Notes under the pieces: generated by a model
What the model was told of the DNA's origin: nothing
Databases searched by the model: none
What the model saw: only the letters and a program-made list of their open reading frames with translations
Made by a program: the position numbers and the translations under genes
NCBI GenBank assembly: GCA_029258755.1
Contig: JAPDKC010000010.1
Coordinates: 62,001 to 126,000 of the forward strand
Source of the DNA: an archaeon
GTDB lineage: Archaea; Iainarchaeota; Iainarchaeia; Iainarchaeales; DTGL01
DNA length: 64,000 bases
Reading direction: 5' to 3'
Part shown: piece by piece, positions 28,245 to 37,643 of the stretch
Position numbering within the stretch: position 1 is the first letter of the stretch
How the letters are laid out: each line of letters opens with the position of its first letter

Positions 28245-29358
28245 ACATCCTTTCTATAGCGTCCTTTGGCTGCTTTAATCTTATTTCTCTTGTTCTGCCT
28301 CTAATTCCTTTCGATACATCGCTTAGTTCTATTAGATTGAGTTCAGCTAGCCGATTGAGCTTTTTGCGAAAGCTCCTTTCAGTTATTGGTTGCTTTACTT
28401 GCTTGCAATACAGCTCGTAGAGCTTTCCTGAAAAGAGAGGTTCATGTCTGCATAAAATTGCAAGTATCTGCTTCTCATGTGGATCAAGGAAAGGTTCCGC
28501 TTTCTGCAAAGCCCTGGGCTTTATCTGCTCAAACGCTTTTCTTAAGTGAGCTAGGGTTACCTTGCTTGCGTTTTCGTTTTCGGCTATGCGACCAGCGATA
28601 AGCAGGGATTCTATTGCTATGCGAGCATCGCCTTTATGCTTTGCGGCATAAGCGGCTGCAACGTTTATAACCTCTTTATCCAGAGCGTTCTCAAAGAAGG
28701 CATATTTGGCACGCTCTTTTAGGATTTGTTTAAGCTGCATTGGCGTATAAGGTTCGAAAAGTATCTCTTTACTTAGCAAGGAGCTTCTTACGCGAGAATC
28801 AAGCATCGCTAGCAATTCGGCGTTGTTAGATATCATGATTATGCCTATATATGCTTGCTGATGCTCCACAATCCTCAGCAAATCATAGAGAAGCAGAGAA
28901 ATGTTTCTGTTACTTACAAGCTGGTCAACTTCATCTAAAACGACTATTGGAACAACGCTGGTTCTTTTAAGTGCGCTAAGCAATTCAGCATACACTTCAT
29001 CTGTAGCTATGCCGCGCCTCGGCACGGCTCTGCCAAGAGCTAAGCAAAGTTTGTTTAGTATCGCGTTGCGTGTGTTGTATTCGAAGCAGTTTATATAGAT
29101 TCCTTTTGCTTTGGATGTGTACTCTTCAAGCTCTCGAAGCACATATTTTGCTGTTACTGTTTTGCCAGTTCCGCTTTCGCCATAAATAAAGAGATTTTGT
29201 GGTTTGCCGCCTCGCAAAGCTGGCTTCAACGCATAAGCTATTTCCTCTATTTGTGCCTCTCTGAAAGGAAGCTTTTCCGGAATATATTCCGGATACAAAT
29301 AGCGCTCATCTTTGAATATATTGCTAGCACTTATCTTAGCAAAGATGTTTGTTGGCAT
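28207..29358 (-). CDS. cdc6: Orc1/Cdc6 replication initiator
   Basis: NLFIYGESGTGKTVTAKYVLREL, VVPIVVLDEVDQLV, DSRVRSSLLSKEILFEPYTPMQLKQIL and C-terminal winged helix. Confidence 0.96.
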   Translation of the reverse strand: MPTNIFAKISASNIFKDERYLYPEYIPEKLPFREAQIEEIAYALKPALRGGKPQNLFIYGESGTGKTVTAKYVLRELEEYTSKAKGIYINCFEYNTRNAILNKLCLALGRAVPRRGIATDEVYAELLSALKRTSVVPIVVLDEVDQLVSNRNISLLLYDLLRIVEHQQAYIGIIMISNNAELLAMLDSRVRSSLLSKEILFEPYTPMQLKQILKERAKYAFFENALDKEVINVAAAYAAKHKGDARIAIESLLIAGRIAENENASKVTLAHLRKAFEQIKPRALQKAEPFLDPHEKQILAILCRHEPLFSGKLYELYCKQVKQPITERSFRKKLNRLAELNLIELSDVSKGIRGRTREIRLKQPKDAIERMFEDSQGGGFHSK

Positions 29359-29459
29359 AATAAAAGTGGATAGCGAACTATTTTAATTGATAAAGCATTT
29401 TTACCGGAAACGAGCTCTTTGGGGCTTTTTAAATATCCTCGTGACATAAAATTTCGAAG

Positions 29460-29648
29460 GTGGTTGGTATGCGCATCGTAAGGAAGGTTGAGTTCGAGGC
29501 AATGCCTCTGGAAAGATTGGAAATGGAAAAGAAAAGGATGTTTAAGCGCTTGCTTGCTGGTGAAGAAGCAAGGAAATACAGAAACCTGCTTTATGAGCTT
29601 TTAGGTGTGATAGAGTGGAAAAAGCGCTATGATCTAGAGATGGCATAA
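29460..29648 (+). CDS. Small uncharacterised charged protein
   Basis: 62-aa ORF divergent to cdc6 with plausible upstream promoter/RBS (aaggtggt). Confidence 0.5.
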   Translation: MVGMRIVRKVEFEAMPLERLEMEKKRMFKRLLAGEEARKYRNLLYELLGVIEWKKRYDLEMA

Positions 29649-29711
29649 CAAACTTTTACCGTGAAAAAGTTAATGAAAGTTATTTAAATTGATTCTCTTA
29701 GAGATATCTTT

Positions 29712-29999
29712 ATGGGGGAAGAAAAGAAAGAGGAAAAAGCACCTAGCAACAGGATAGACGGCTTGCTCCAAAAATTGCTCGATAGAGTAAGCAAAGGAAT
29801 AAGCACGTTTGTTGCTTCGATATTTTTTATCCTCACTATAGGCATCTTTATCGGCGTATACGTTGCTTCTAGAGAGCCGGAGTATATTTATATTGCTATA
29901 GGTACGCCTGCGGTGCTAGGGCTTGTTTCCTATTATAATCGCGATATAGCGGCTATCGTATTCTTCGTATTTTTGATATTCTTTTTCTTTATAGCTTAA
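29712..29999 (+). CDS. Small two/three-TM membrane protein
   Basis: 95 aa; FVASIFFILTIGIFIGVYVA and two further hydrophobic helices. Confidence 0.6.
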   Translation: MGEEKKEEKAPSNRIDGLLQKLLDRVSKGISTFVASIFFILTIGIFIGVYVASREPEYIYIAIGTPAVLGLVSYYNRDIAAIVFFVFLIFFFFIA

Positions 30000-30079
30000 G
30001 AGCTATTTTGCTAGCTTTAAAATCCTTTTTTAATAACTTCTCCGCTTTTTATTCTTAGGGCTGCTAAGAGAGTGGTTGG

Positions 30080-30598
30080 TTGAGAAAAGGCTTCTTTGTA
30101 TTGGCTTTTGCTTTGGTTATTATAGCAACGCTTCTCCTTCTTACAGTAAAGCATATACTCATAAGCACCAGAATTCAGGAAGCAAGCATAAAAGCTCTAG
30201 AGCTAGAAAAAGCAAGCTTTGTAAGATTTCAAATGGAGGAGAATATCGCATATGTAATAAGAAGGTCGCTTGAAAAAGGTTTGGAAGAAGATATAGATTC
30301 TTTATTGCTGAACGAGATTATCTCGCTAAAAATCGAGCATCTAATGAAAAAGTTTTCTTCCAAAGAAAATGTAAATTTATACATAACAGATGGCTTGAAC
30401 AAGGAGCCTTTAAAGGAGCTGTCTAAACTATCGCAAACAATAGTAGTAAAAGATCCTAAAACAGGAATTGGTCTTGCGGAATATACCTTTACAGGCGGCG
30501 TTATGAAGAACAAAAAGGTAGTTGCAGAAATAAAGGTCGGCAAGGCACTTGTGCTAATGGAGATAAGACCTGGGTATGCGATAAAGGTGGTTAAATGA
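30080..30598 (+). CDS. Pilin-like / N-terminal-TM secreted protein (TTG start)
   Basis: MRKGFFVLAFALVIIATLLLLTVKHI..., then overlaps the next pilin-like ORF by 4 nt. Confidence 0.6.
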   Translation: MRKGFFVLAFALVIIATLLLLTVKHILISTRIQEASIKALELEKASFVRFQMEENIAYVIRRSLEKGLEEDIDSLLLNEIISLKIEHLMKKFSSKENVNLYITDGLNKEPLKELSKLSQTIVVKDPKTGIGLAEYTFTGGVMKNKKVVAEIKVGKALVLMEIRPGYAIKVVK

Positions 30599-30939
30599 AA
30601 GCACAAGCAAGCTTAGAGCTTATGTTAGCGCTAGCTAGCTTAATCACACTACTGACTTTTCTTACTAGCACAATTTTTCAAACAACAAACGCGCTAAATT
30701 CTGCACAACAAAAGATGCTTGCTTATCAAAAAGCCCAAAGCTGTGCGCTTGTTGCCAGCTCATTAGCAGCAAATCCAGAAGCAAGAATTAAGGAAGGGCT
30801 AGAATGCAAATACGCAAAAGGAATGATGGTGAAAGATTTTAACAACAGTTATGTAGCGTGCGATGTTATAGGTGAGCTTCATGTTGAGCAAAGAAAAGGA
30901 GCGCTTACGCTTATTGCATACGGTTCACATTACAGATAG
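30595..30939 (+). CDS. Class III signal peptide (pilin-like) protein
   Basis: MKAQASLELMLALASLITLLTFL (QxSxE + hydrophobic). Confidence 0.7.
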   Translation: MKAQASLELMLALASLITLLTFLTSTIFQTTNALNSAQQKMLAYQKAQSCALVASSLAANPEARIKEGLECKYAKGMMVKDFNNSYVACDVIGELHVEQRKGALTLIAYGSHYR

Positions 30940-30949
30940 GAAAGGTTTT

Positions 30950-31375
30950 ATGTTTACTATTGATTTGCAAGTAGCGTTCTTATTAGTGCTATTTATGCTT
31001 TTCCTAAGCGTGCTAACAAGTTTTTATATGATTCAAAAAGAAAAAGAACTTCTCGAGGAATTTGAAAGGGAAAGAAATGCTATTATGCTTGCGGATTTCT
31101 TGGTGAAAAGAGGGCATGATCAAAACGGTCTAGCAAAGCTGGATACGGAAAGGAGCATAGTATTAGAAAACGAGATTGATGCTGAAAAGATCGTAAGCAA
31201 TATTAAATCCCTGGAAAGCTTTTTGCGGAGCAAGGATGTTGCTGAGCTTTATTTAGGCGCTGACCTCTTGTTCAAAAACAATTCTTCAACATGTGAAAAG
31301 AGCGTTGCTGTAGAAAGAGGTGTCATAACAAAAGGAGATTTCGCAATACTTAAGGTTGTGATATGCTATGGCTAA
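30950..31375 (+). CDS. N-terminal-TM pseudopilin-like protein
   Basis: MFTIDLQVAFLLVLFMLFLSVLTSFYMIQKEKELLEEF; ATG at 30950 preferred over the ORF-track start. Confidence 0.6.
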   Translation: MFTIDLQVAFLLVLFMLFLSVLTSFYMIQKEKELLEEFERERNAIMLADFLVKRGHDQNGLAKLDTERSIVLENEIDAEKIVSNIKSLESFLRSKDVAELYLGADLLFKNNSSTCEKSVAVERGVITKGDFAILKVVICYG

Positions 31376-31724
31376 AAGCGGTTTTGTTCTATCGCTAGAA
31401 GCAACCCTTTCTTTGCTTATAGTAGCTTCTATATCTATTTTAGCTTTAAGCCCAGCGCAAAAGCCGGATAGCTTAGCGGAATTACTAATACTTCAAAAAG
31501 AGCACGATTTACTAAAGCTCTGGCTTAAAACAAGGTGTTCAGATGCAGACATGATTCGACAGGCAAAAGAACTCTTTTCTGGACAAGAATTTGAATTGGA
31601 AATTAACGGCATAAAAGTGTTTACCTCTTATAGTGGCGGAAGCAAAACAGCTATAAGCGCTGAAGTATTCATAGTTGATGAAGGGCTAAACATGAAAAAA
31701 GTTAAGTTAACAGTTTTTCATTAG
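31368..31724 (+). CDS. N-terminal-TM pseudopilin-like protein
   Basis: MAKSGFVLSLEATLSLLIVASISILALSP; 8-nt overlap with previous gene. Confidence 0.6.
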   Translation: MAKSGFVLSLEATLSLLIVASISILALSPAQKPDSLAELLILQKEHDLLKLWLKTRCSDADMIRQAKELFSGQEFELEINGIKVFTSYSGGSKTAISAEVFIVDEGLNMKKVKLTVFH

Positions 31725-32123
31725 AGGTAAAACCCCTTCCGAGAAACGCTTAATGTTGAAGCAGGAACGCTCTTTGATAACAAAATAATCTTTTTTCAAA
31801 AATTTTAATTTTGAATCTATCACAAGCTTTTTTCCGTTCTTTAATTCCAACAATGCTTTAGAATCGCTAAATGAGATACGCCAACTATAAATAGGTTCTG
31901 CAACAACAGTAAGCTCTGAGCCCTCAGCAAATACGGAAAGCTTTTCTAACGCATGCTTAAGCTCTTGCGAGAATGCTCTTGCCTTAGCTAAATCAATTGA
32001 TTGTAAAGCTGAATTTAGCACATTTGAACAAACAGAGAGTAAACCTATAAGCATAGCTATGGCTGCGCAGAAAACAAGAAGGAACTCTAAGCTTGCTTGT
32101 GCTTTTGCTTGCATGAAATTCAC
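31707..32123 (-). CDS. Class III signal peptide (pilin-like) protein
   Basis: MQAKAQASLEFLLVFCAAIAMLIGLLS; start may be GTG 32123 or the nearby ATG. Confidence 0.68.
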   Translation of the reverse strand: MNFMQAKAQASLEFLLVFCAAIAMLIGLLSVCSNVLNSALQSIDLAKARAFSQELKHALEKLSVFAEGSELTVVAEPIYSWRISFSDSKALLELKNGKKLVIDSKLKFLKKDYFVIKERSCFNIKRFSEGVLPLMKNC

Positions 32124-32299
32124 TTAACTGAGCTAGCGATCTTATCTATCTTCTCCAAAAGCTCTTTTGACCTTTTGTCTATTACCTTGCTTGCCTCGCT
32201 TGCAGATGACTGAAGCTTGCTCACAACAAGCAATGCCACAACTATAAGGGCTGCCAACACAAGAATCATTTCAAGCGATATTTGTGCTCTGTTATCCAT
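32120..32299 (-). CDS. Short class III signal peptide protein (59 aa; below the length cut-off of the ORF track)
   Basis: Manual translation: MDNRAQISLEMILVLAALIVVALLVVSKLQSSASEASKVIDKRSKELLEKIDKIASSVK; RBS ggagggttgg upstream. Confidence 0.75.
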   Translation of the reverse strand: MDNRAQISLEMILVLAALIVVALLVVSKLQSSASEASKVIDKRSKELLEKIDKIASSVK

Positions 32300-32369
32300 A
32301 CCAACCCTCCTAGCAGCAATAAAATTTTAGCCCTGAAATATTTAAAAGAATACCTAAGCAAGATTTCTC

Positions 32370-32972
32370 TTGAGCAGTATGAGAAGCGTTGAGAAAAAAG
32401 AGCTTATAATAAGCTGGATCACAATAAGCATAGCTTTTGCTTTCTTCTGGTCGGATATCTTGCGCTTAGATGAGTTTGCACGCTTTCTTCCAATAAGCTT
32501 CTTTGCGGTTGGTACTGGCTTTGTATTTCATGAACTGGCGCATAGAACAGTCGCTAGACATTATGGCTGCTTTGCCGAGTATAGAATGTGGAAAGAAGGT
32601 TTGTTGCTAGCACTTATATTGCCTATAATAAGCTTAGGGCACCTATTCTTTGCAGCACCAGGTGCTGTTTACATTTATGGTCCGCATTTGAGAAGGAAAG
32701 AACACGGCATTATCTCGCTTGCTGGGCCATTAACAAACATCATAATCGCTCTGCTTTTTTTATTTGCCGCTGGCTTTATCGAAGCGTCTGGGTTTTTACC
32801 AACACCTTATTTAATAAAACTTCTTCTATCAACAGCTTCCCTAAACCTGTGGTTTGCATTCTTTAACCTTATCCCCCTTCCGCCTCTTGATGGAAGCAAG
32901 GTGTTTATCTGGAACCCTCTTGTATGGGCCGTTCTTTTCTTCCCGCTGCTTGGTCTTTTCTTTTTAATTTAG
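32370..32972 (+). CDS. M50 family intramembrane metalloprotease
   Basis: GFVFHELAHRTVARHYG, LAGPLTNIIIALLF, NLIPLPPLDGSKVF. Confidence 0.92.
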   Translation: MSSMRSVEKKELIISWITISIAFAFFWSDILRLDEFARFLPISFFAVGTGFVFHELAHRTVARHYGCFAEYRMWKEGLLLALILPIISLGHLFFAAPGAVYIYGPHLRRKEHGIISLAGPLTNIIIALLFLFAAGFIEASGFLPTPYLIKLLLSTASLNLWFAFFNLIPLPPLDGSKVFIWNPLVWAVLFFPLLGLFFLI

Positions 32973-32978
32973 ATTTTT

Positions 32979-35153
32979 TTACCTTACGTAGCTCGGCATA
33001 AATTCAGCATATCTTGTTTTGAATTCCTCATATGCTTTTCTGGTAGCTTCGCTTATAGATGGTTTAATTTTGGCTAATGCTTCATCGAAATGTTTCTGCC
33101 TGACTGTTGTCTTTTTCATGTTATTCTCTTTTATAGCTATAAGCACCGCTTCCCTAACAAGACCTTCTAAATCAGCTCCGCTAAATCCTTCGGTAAGTTC
33201 AGCAAGCTTCTTTAGGTTTACATCCTTTGCGAGCGGAACATTCTTTGTATGTATCTTTAGTATAGATTCTCTCGATTTAAGATCTGGCGCGGGAATCTCT
33301 ATTATTTTGTCTATTCTTCCTGGTCTAAGTAAAGCTTTGTCTATAAGATCCGGCCTATTAGTTGCTCCCATAAAGACAACATTCTCAAGCGTTTCCAAGC
33401 CGTCAAGCTCTGTTAACAACTGATTTAAAACCCTGTTGCCAACACCTGAATCAAAGCTTATGCTGCGTTCAGATGCTATAGCATCTATTTCATCGAAGAA
33501 AACTATGCAAGGAGCTACCTGCCTAGCACGCCTGAATATTTTCCTTATTGCCTTTTCGCTCTCTCCAACAAACATTGAAAGGAGCTCTGGACCTTTTATG
33601 CTTATAAAGTTAGCTTCGCTTTCGTTAGCAACTGCTTTCGCTAGCAATGTCTTTCCGCAGCCGGGAGGACCGTAAAGCAATATTCCTTTTGGCGGCTTTA
33701 TCCCCATCTCGGTGAATAATTCAGGATACTTTAGTGGCCATTCTACGGCTTGCTTTAATTCTTCTTTAACCTCTTCTAAGCCACCTATGTCACGCCAAGA
33801 AACCTTAGGAATCTGCACAGCTACTTCACGCAAAGCGCTCGGCTGAACATCTTTAAGAGCTGCTAAAAAGTCCTGCTTTTTCACCTCGAGCTTTTCCAGT
33901 ACCTCCGCAGGTATCTCATCCTGCTCTAGGTCAATCTCTGGTAAATAGCGCCTTAGCGCTTTCATAGCGGCTTCTTTTGCAAGTGCCTCTAAATCAGCGC
34001 CAACAAAGCCATGAGTAATTGAAGCTAAATAATCTAAATCAACGTCCTTAGCGAGAGGCATACCTCTTGTATGAATCTGCAGTATTTCTTTGCGCTCATT
34101 TCTATCTGGTATGCCAAACTCTATCTCACGATCAAAGCGCCCAGGTCTGCGCAAAGCTTCATCTAAAGAATTAACACGGTTGGTGGCGGCCATTACAATT
34201 ACGTTTCCTCTTGCTTCAAGACCATCCATTAAAGCTAGAAGTTGTGCTACAACTCTACGCTCTACCTCACCAACCACTTCATCTCTTTTTGGAGCGATAG
34301 CATCTATTTCATCTATAAAAATAATACTTGGTGCATTTTCTTCTGCTTCCTTAAACACCTGCCTCAAGCGTTCTTCAGCTTCACCAACAAATTTGCTCAT
34401 TATCTCAGGAGCATTTACACTTATAAACGTTGCATTTGTTTCATTGGCAACTGCTTTAGCCATTAGGGTCTTTCCCGTACCAGGAGGGCCATAAAGCAGT
34501 ATTCCTTTTGGCGGAACAATGCCTAAGCGCCTGAACAATTCTGGATGCCTCAAAGGCAGTTCTACCATTTCCCTTACTTTTTGTATCTGCTCCTTCAAGC
34601 CGCCTATATCTTCATATGCTACTGTCGGTATGCCTTCTGGCACTTCTTTTACTGGCTTTTCCTTAAGTATGAACTCAGTAAGCTCTGTTACTTTTACTAT
34701 ACCTCTCGGCTTAGTGCTAACCACTCTGTAAACAAACCCGGAACCAAAAACACTTATCCAAACGCTGTCCCCTTGGCAGAGAGGCCTGCCTAAGAATGTT
34801 CTTTTCAGTATTTTATTGTAGCCAGAGGCAATTATTCTAACACGCTGCGTTGGTGCTAAAACAACCTCGCGAGCTTCCTTATAGTTTGCCTTTCTAACAA
34901 GGACAGAATCGCCCAAGCCAATGCCAGCATTATGTCTTATGAAGCTATCCATTCTTATGATGCCTTTGCCTTCATCTTCTGGTCTAGCAGGCCAAACTAT
35001 TGCTGCAGTCGTTCTAGTGCCAATAATTTCAACTATATCGCCGCTCGTTAAGCCGAGCTTTTCTTTTGTTTCTCTATCAAGCGTTATTATGTTTCTACCT
35101 ACATGTGCAGGATCTGCATCTTGCACTTTAAGCCTTACCTCAGCACGTTCCAT
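32979..35153 (-). CDS. cdc48: Cdc48/VCP-like AAA+ ATPase (two AAA domains)
   Basis: N-domain plus two Walker A motifs ([34 protein letters not shown]) and two Walker B motifs. Confidence 0.97.
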   Translation of the reverse strand: MERAEVRLKVQDADPAHVGRNIITLDRETKEKLGLTSGDIVEIIGTRTTAAIVWPARPEDEGKGIIRMDSFIRHNAGIGLGDSVLVRKANYKEAREVVLAPTQRVRIIASGYNKILKRTFLGRPLCQGDSVWISVFGSGFVYRVVSTKPRGIVKVTELTEFILKEKPVKEVPEGIPTVAYEDIGGLKEQIQKVREMVELPLRHPELFRRLGIVPPKGILLYGPPGTGKTLMAKAVANETNATFISVNAPEIMSKFVGEAEERLRQVFKEAEENAPSIIFIDEIDAIAPKRDEVVGEVERRVVAQLLALMDGLEARGNVIVMAATNRVNSLDEALRRPGRFDREIEFGIPDRNERKEILQIHTRGMPLAKDVDLDYLASITHGFVGADLEALAKEAAMKALRRYLPEIDLEQDEIPAEVLEKLEVKKQDFLAALKDVQPSALREVAVQIPKVSWRDIGGLEEVKEELKQAVEWPLKYPELFTEMGIKPPKGILLYGPPGCGKTLLAKAVANESEANFISIKGPELLSMFVGESEKAIRKIFRRARQVAPCIVFFDEIDAIASERSISFDSGVGNRVLNQLLTELDGLETLENVVFMGATNRPDLIDKALLRPGRIDKIIEIPAPDLKSRESILKIHTKNVPLAKDVNLKKLAELTEGFSGADLEGLVREAVLIAIKENNMKKTTVRQKHFDEALAKIKPSISEATRKAYEEFKTRYAEFMPSYVR

Positions 35154-35238
35154 AAAACACCCCTAAGCTTGTTTAATGCTTTTATCTCTATAATAGTAGA
35201 AAACGCTCAAAGTATTAAAAAACAATAGCAATGCTTTT

Positions 35239-36045
35239 TTACTGTAAAGCTTCTATCTCAAGATTTTCGCTAGGAAGCATGCTTATTATCTCATCTAGGC
35301 TAAGCGTTGTGTTGAGCTTTTTCTCTGCTATGCTCTTTATTTGCTTAGCGATGTCGCTTTTTTTCCTTGACCCTGGAATTATCTTGAAGCATATTAAAGC
35401 ATGCTTTTTTATCGCACTGCTCGGCCCAGAGATTATGCGATAATGTTCATTAAGCTTTTCAACACCTATTGCAAAATCCAATTGCACGTTCTTAAACCAT
35501 TCTCGCTTGCCGTAAATCATAAATGCACCTTTTGCAAGGGCTTCGCCAGTAGGCGCTTTCTTTGACACCTGCTCAGGCTTTACTGAATAAACATCTACAG
35601 CCGCTAAACCCTGCTTCCAGGCCTTGCTATAAGCAGCGGCAAAGATTGCTGCTTCTCTTTTTGTTTGTTCCGGAACCTCTTTACCAGAGGTTTTTACTAT
35701 GCAATGCGCGGCACCCTGAATATCTGCATGAAAGTAAAGATCTTCTGGTTCCATATAGCGCTTTATTAGAAGCTCGTTTGTCTTTGCATCTTTGCCAGCC
35801 AATACAAGGAAGCCGTCGCTTGAAAAAAACCAATGGAACTTTTCATACCATGCACGTGGTCTCTTTTTTAAGGGCTTCTTGGCTTGCTCTTCTTCTTTTT
35901 TCTTTTTAAGCTCTGCAATCTTTGCTTCAACCTCTTTTATTGCCTGCTCTATACGCTCTGCCTTCTTACTGGCTTTCTTGCTTTTTTCAAAATAAAGGCT
36001 TGCATTTCTATGCAAGCTTTGTGTCAGATCAAGCTCTATCTCCAT
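35239..36045 (-). CDS. NFACT-R domain protein (RqcH-like; coiled coil + NFACT-R only)
   Basis: LTQSLHRNASLYFEKSKKASKKAERIEQAIKE coiled coil, then DLYFHADIQGAAHCIVKTSGKEVPEQTKREAAIFAAAYSKAWKQGLAAVDVYSVKPEQVSKKAPTGEALAKGAFMIYGKREW. Confidence 0.9.
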   Translation of the reverse strand: MEIELDLTQSLHRNASLYFEKSKKASKKAERIEQAIKEVEAKIAELKKKKEEEQAKKPLKKRPRAWYEKFHWFFSSDGFLVLAGKDAKTNELLIKRYMEPEDLYFHADIQGAAHCIVKTSGKEVPEQTKREAAIFAAAYSKAWKQGLAAVDVYSVKPEQVSKKAPTGEALAKGAFMIYGKREWFKNVQLDFAIGVEKLNEHYRIISGPSSAIKKHALICFKIIPGSRKKSDIAKQIKSIAEKKLNTTLSLDEIISMLPSENLEIEALQ

Positions 36046-36046
36046 T

Positions 36047-36592
36047 TCAAAGCCTCTTCGAGCGTTTTATTATTTCTATTATTGATTTTGTTCTAGAAGC
36101 GCTTTTATAAACAGGTTCTGTGGTGAAAAAGATCTGCCTATCTCTTATGAAATCGTATATGCCCGGAACCTTTTCAAAGTAATGTTCTGCCATATGCTTT
36201 CTGTAGGATTCTACGTCCTTGTAAATATGCCTTGCGATCAAATTCCAGTTTCCTGAACCAAGCATACCAGAAAACCAGTACATATGCGGGTCCTTTGCGG
36301 CTTGCTCAAGAAATGCTTCCATAGCGCTTTTCCTTGAAAGGTCTGCCTGAAATAGTGTTGTTACCTCTAAGTTGTAGCCGAGAACCCTAAAGTTTATCTT
36401 CGGCCCATAGCCCTGAATAAGGCCTGCTTTTTCAAGGAAATCTAAGGAACTTATTATAGTGGCTTTATGGAAGCCAGTATATTGCTTTATCTGCCTTATA
36501 TTTGGCCTAACAGAGCTCTTTTTGAGCAATGCTTCTAAAACAGCAATTCTTATAGGATCTGTTATAGACATCTTACTTGGCAAGCATATCAC
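36047..36592 (-). CDS. Lrp/AsnC-like HTH transcriptional regulator; true start probably the internal MSITDP
   Basis: ITDPIRIAVLEALLKKSSVRPNIRQIKQYTGFHKATIISSLDFLEKAGLIQGYGPKINFRVLGY followed by a RAM-like domain. Confidence 0.75.
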   Translation of the reverse strand: MICLPSKMSITDPIRIAVLEALLKKSSVRPNIRQIKQYTGFHKATIISSLDFLEKAGLIQGYGPKINFRVLGYNLEVTTLFQADLSRKSAMEAFLEQAAKDPHMYWFSGMLGSGNWNLIARHIYKDVESYRKHMAEHYFEKVPGIYDFIRDRQIFFTTEPVYKSASRTKSIIEIIKRSKRL

Positions 36593-36666
36593 CTTTTAGA
36601 TGTACAAAAAGTTGTTTAAAAATTTATTTAAATATACCTTTTGGTCGCTAAAAGAGCAACAATTTC

Positions 36667-36676
36667 TTTATATAAG
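36667..36676 (+). promoter_or_regulatory. Putative archaeal TATA box (TTTATATAAG) upstream of the candidate ncRNA
   Basis: Direct reading; about 30 bp upstream of the presumed transcript start. Confidence 0.5.
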
Positions 36677-36696
36677 TTAGGAGAACAACATATATG

Positions 36697-36830
36697 TAAA
36701 AACTTGAAAGGAGGGTTGTAAAAAGGCGCGAACAGCTGAGGGGGCGAGGGGCGGCTCACCAAGCTGAAACTGGTTTCATTTGAGGCCCCTCAGGCCCCTT
36801 TAAAATGTTGCTTCCCCTTCCTTCTTATTT
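36697..36830 (+). ncRNA. Candidate structured ncRNA (GC-rich nested hairpin), boundaries approximate
   Basis: No ORF. 5-bp (36741-36745/36794-36798) + 7-bp (36746-36752/36785-36791) + 4-bp (36755-36758/36781-36784) + 5-bp (36765-36769/36774-36778) nested helix; TATA upstream; T-rich tract (tatttttcttct) downstream. Confidence 0.45.
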
Positions 36831-37643
36831 TTCTTCTGCTTGATTGCATGCAGAATTCAAATCTCTATAAAACCTTTCGAGTTCATTGAATGCTGTTCGA
36901 ATATTTCCATAACTTTCAGAGATTTCTTTTGTAGCAATATCCAAAGCAGCTGCTTCTTCTAGAATCTCTTTAGCGCTTCTTACAAGCTTGTTAGCGTCGC
37001 TTATTTTATCTTGTAGCATATCTAAGCTTTCACAAGCATTTTCTATTGAGATGCTACTTAAAAGTTCTCTAACTGCGGCATTAAAGGAACAGAGCTTGCC
37101 GAAAAGCAAAGCAGCTTGAGCTTTCTTCTTCGCTAGAGCTAAACCTTGTTCATCCAATTCAAACCGCGTTTGCTCAGCTGAAAACTTTTCGCTTGATTTA
37201 AGCATGAGGTTTATTTTCTTTGCTTGGTCTAAAAGTTCCTCAAGCTCTAAGGCAAGATGCTTTAATCTAAGTAATTTATTGCAATCGCTAGCCAAAAGCT
37301 TGTTGAAATCTTGCTCCGGCAATGTTTTGAAAAGGAAGTAAGCGTCCTTTGATTCGAACACTTCTATTTTTTTCTCTAAAAAATCTGCAAAAGCGGCATT
37401 AAGTTTGCGAAACTCTGTGTTTTCAATACCTTTTAGCTCTTCTTTTATAGAGGATAGTTTAGCTAATACCTCTTTTTTCTCTTTAATTGTAAGCTCCAGC
37501 GTCTTTGGTTCTTTGAGAAATTCTATATTGAGATCCTGCCAAAGGTCACGCTTTTGTTCCTCTTGCTTCGGTTGAATACATGCGGGAATAAACAAAAGGA
37601 GGAAAAGCATTGCTATAACTAAGCTATTCCTGTTGTTTAGCAT
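36825..37643 (-). CDS. Putative lipoprotein, coiled-coil rich
   Basis: Signal peptide LVIAMLFLLLFIPAC with lipobox-like Cys, then helical charged region. Confidence 0.6.
   Translation of the reverse strand: MLNNRNSLVIAMLFLLLFIPACIQPKQEEQKRDLWQDLNIEFLKEPKTLELTIKEKKEVLAKLSSIKEELKGIENTEFRKLNAAFADFLEKKIEVFESKDAYFLFKTLPEQDFNKLLASDCNKLLRLKHLALELEELLDQAKKINLMLKSSEKFSAEQTRFELDEQGLALAKKKAQAALLFGKLCSFNAAVRELLSSISIENACESLDMLQDKISDANKLVRSAKEILEEAAALDIATKEISESYGNIRTAFNELERFYRDLNSACNQAEEK

Noticed and set aside
30872-30949. N-terminal extension of the ORF-track start at 30872
   Set aside because: Overlaps the preceding pilin-like gene by about 70 nt; ATG at 30950 puts the hydrophobic helix at the N-terminus as in its neighbours.
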